Source: Tissierellia bacterium
Lineage (GTDB): Bacteria; Bacillota; Clostridia; Tissierellales; Tepidimicrobiaceae
DNA length: 35,918 bases
Assembly (NCBI GenBank): GCA_012728725.1
Contig: JAAYEM010000018.1
Coordinates: 1 to 35,918 of the forward strand
Reading direction: 5' to 3'
Both the position numbers and the translations under genes were made by a program. This document shows positions 34,516 to 35,918 of this stretch, one piece after another. The notes under the pieces are model-generated. The model was given only the letters and a program-made list of their open reading frames with translations, was not told the origin of the DNA and made no database searches. The first letter of the stretch is position 1, and every line of letters begins with the position of its first letter.

Positions 34516-34884
34516 ATGAAAAATGATATTATTAAACTTATTATTCCCAGTAAACCTGATTATATCTCTGTGGCCAGATTAACCTCATCGGCTATAGCAA
34601 ACAAGATGGGACTATGTATAGATGATATTGAGGATATTAAGGTTTCAATAGCCGAAGCTTGTATAAATGCATTGAACAAGGCAAATCAAATAGATATTAT
34701 ATTTAAGGTCCAAGAGGACAAGTTGGTTATGGAAGTGGAAAATGTATACCCATCTAAACATGGGGAGGATATAGATAAGGAAATAGAGTTGGGCATATTG
34801 ATTATCAAATCCTTAATGGATGAAGTTAATTTCACTGATAAAGGAGTTGAAATGATAAAATATATAGAGGATGGTAATAAATGA
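34516..34884 (+). CDS. rsbW: anti-sigma factor, RsbW-like, shortened
   Basis: A 122-residue protein of the GHKL kinase-like anti-sigma family. The N box is present (VSIAEACINALNKA, Asn conserved), but the central G1 box (DxGxG) is not seen: the region reads EVENVYPSKHGEDIDKE. The last box is EL-GILIIKSLMDEV. Bacillus RsbW is about 160 residues, so this one is shorter, and its ATP site looks incomplete. I choose ATG 34516 with AAGGAG 8 nt upstream over GTG 34507. The stop overlaps the sigma start (ATGA). It is likely to hold the sigma factor inactive, but kinase activity is in doubt. Confidence 0.8.
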   Translation: MKNDIIKLIIPSKPDYISVARLTSSAIANKMGLCIDDIEDIKVSIAEACINALNKANQIDIIFKVQEDKLVMEVENVYPSKHGEDIDKEIELGILIIKSLMDEVNFTDKGVEMIKYIEDGNK

Positions 34885-35672
34885 AATTAAATGAATCTTA
34901 TTTAAATGATGATATAAAGGGTATAGATAAATTAGATACCAAAACTCTATTTAAAAAGCTTAAAGAAACAAAAGATCAAAGGATAAGGGAAATACTAATA
35001 GAAAGGCATTTATATATAGCTGAAATACTATCTAAAAAATATGCCAATAGGGGCATTGACTATGATGATATATATCAGGTTGCCTGCATTGGGCTTATAT
35101 ATGCAATAGATAGATATGATGTAGATAAGGGATTTGAATTCTCTAGTTTTGCTACCCCAACTATCATAGGAGAAATAAAGAAATATTTTAGAGATAAGGG
35201 CTGGACCATAAGGGTGCCCCGAAGAATACAGGAATTATCAAAAAAGATAAACAATGCCAAGAGTGTATTAAGTCAAAATCTCCAACGTTCTCCCACTATA
35301 AAGGATATAGCAGAATATTTAGATTCTACTGAAGAGGAAATATTAGAGGCTATGGAAGGAAGCAAGGTATATACTCCCCAGTCATTAGACTTAACCTATG
35401 ATTCCAATGGGGAGGATAAGGATGTAAATCTAGCAGACCTTATAGGAGAAGAAGATGCCTATTTTAACAAAATAGAAAATAACGATTTCTTATTAAGGGC
35501 TATGGAGAAACTTAATGATATGGAAAAGAAAATCCTAATAGATAGATATTTTAATAATAAGACACAGGTGGCTATTGCAGAAGAGTTGGATATATCCCAA
35601 ATGACCGTTTCAAGGGTAGAAAAGAAGGTTATAGAAAAGTTTAGAAAAGAAATGAAAAAAACTTTAGAATAA
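34881..35672 (+). CDS. sigB: RNA polymerase sigma factor, SigB/SigF/SigG group
   Basis: A 263-residue group 3 sigma factor. Region 2 has YDDIYQVACIGLIYAIDRYDVDKGFEFSSFATPTIIGEIKKYFRDKGW, region 3 RVPRRIQELSKKI, region 4 the helix-turn-helix KTQVAIAEELDISQMTVSRVEKK. These blocks are closer to SigB than to SigF or SigG, and the operon gene order fits a stress-response sigma factor. SpoIIAC would be the other choice; the RsbV-like partner and the location after gyrA argue for SigB. No terminator follows before the rRNA promoters. Confidence 0.85.
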   Translation: MKLNESYLNDDIKGIDKLDTKTLFKKLKETKDQRIREILIERHLYIAEILSKKYANRGIDYDDIYQVACIGLIYAIDRYDVDKGFEFSSFATPTIIGEIKKYFRDKGWTIRVPRRIQELSKKINNAKSVLSQNLQRSPTIKDIAEYLDSTEEEILEAMEGSKVYTPQSLDLTYDSNGEDKDVNLADLIGEEDAYFNKIENNDFLLRAMEKLNDMEKKILIDRYFNNKTQVAIAEELDISQMTVSRVEKKVIEKFRKEMKKTLE

Positions 35673-35707
35673 AATTATAAAAATTTATAAAAAATATAAG
35701 AAAGCGC

Positions 35708-35736
35708 TTGACATTTATAAAAAAAGGGTGTAATAT
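35708..35736 (+). promoter_or_regulatory. rRNA operon promoter P1
   Basis: Perfect TTGACA (35708-35713), 17 nt, TAATAT (35731-35736). First of two tandem promoters upstream of the leader, as in Firmicutes rrn operons. Confidence 0.85.
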
Positions 35737-35796
35737 GATTCATTGTCAGCGAAAAAAATAAGTTTAAACAAATTTAGAAAAAAGCTTTAAAAATCC

Positions 35797-35825
35797 TTGA
35801 CAAAATATAAAACATTTGTTATAGT
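35797..35825 (+). promoter_or_regulatory. rRNA operon promoter P2
   Basis: Perfect TTGACA (35797-35802), 17 nt, TATAGT (35820-35825), 89 nt downstream of P1 with the same spacing. Confidence 0.85.
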
Positions 35826-35832
35826 ATAAAAG

Positions 35833-35918
35833 TCGGTTGCAAAAATCGACACTGAACCTAGACAACTAAACAGTGTGAAGTACTTTGAGTAGGTAAAAAG
35901 AGCTAGCAAACTTTTTTA
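35833..35918 (+). ncRNA. pre-16S rRNA leader (5' end of an rRNA operon, partial)
   Basis: Past P2 comes a GTCG/CGAC stem, then CTGAACCTAGACAACTAAACAGTG, the usual Clostridia rrn leader style, and at the end GCTAGCAAACTTTTTTA, which normally runs straight into the 16S 5' end (TTTTGAGAGTTTGATC or similar). The mature 16S gene is not in the window. Confidence 0.75.

Overview
The window is an origin-of-replication segment of a low-GC, probably anaerobic and spore-forming Firmicute of the class Clostridia. A Tissierellales-like lineage is my guess from gene style and order; there is no rRNA sequence in the window to test this. The core order is noc/rsmG/mnmG/mnmE/jag/yidC/yidD/rnpA/rpmH on the minus strand, then oriC, then dnaA/dnaN/yaaA/recF/remB/gyrB/gyrA on the plus strand. 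Nearly every gene is transcribed away from the origin.

Left arm (1-10.7 kb): the 3' end of a subtilisin-like protease, an M23/LysM/G5 cell-wall endopeptidase, the sporulation protein YyaC with a SigF-type promoter, a previously unlisted 55-codon gene, a DgkB/YegS-type lipid kinase, a DUF4446 protein, a cysteine-desulfurase-like enzyme, a cyclodeaminase-family protein, an AGCS alanine/glycine symporter, a PhzF-like isomerase, and parB-parA. Three perfect parS sites (8998, 10788, 17555) flank the par and noc genes. Two of them lie in longer perfect palindromes, and one of these doubles as the noc terminator.

Accessory patch (10.7-17.4 kb): small lineage-specific genes and decaying genes lie between parA and noc, which are close neighbours in many Firmicutes. 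It holds a CPBP-family membrane protein, csaA, DUF4474 and DUF4177 proteins, two intact GNAT acetyltransferases and one broken one, small membrane proteins, VanZ, and several non-functional coding remnants. The most notable item is a 97-codon MerT-like membrane protein gene (12328-12621, minus). It has an in-frame TGA exactly at the second cysteine of the conserved CC pair and a SECIS-like hairpin 27 nt downstream, making it a strong candidate for an unannotated selenoprotein.

Origin (24.5-26.8 kb): oriC is bipartite. One cluster of DnaA boxes lies between rpmH and dnaA. A second lies between dnaA and dnaN and ends in a DnaA box, a C-rich tract, five DnaA-trios and an AT-rich unwinding region. 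A perfect-consensus SigA promoter drives the rpmH operon.

Right arm (26.8-35.9 kb): dnaN to gyrA, a terminator, then an rsbV-rsbW-sigB-like partner-switching operon, and finally tandem rRNA promoters and a pre-16S leader. The 16S gene itself should begin just past the window edge.
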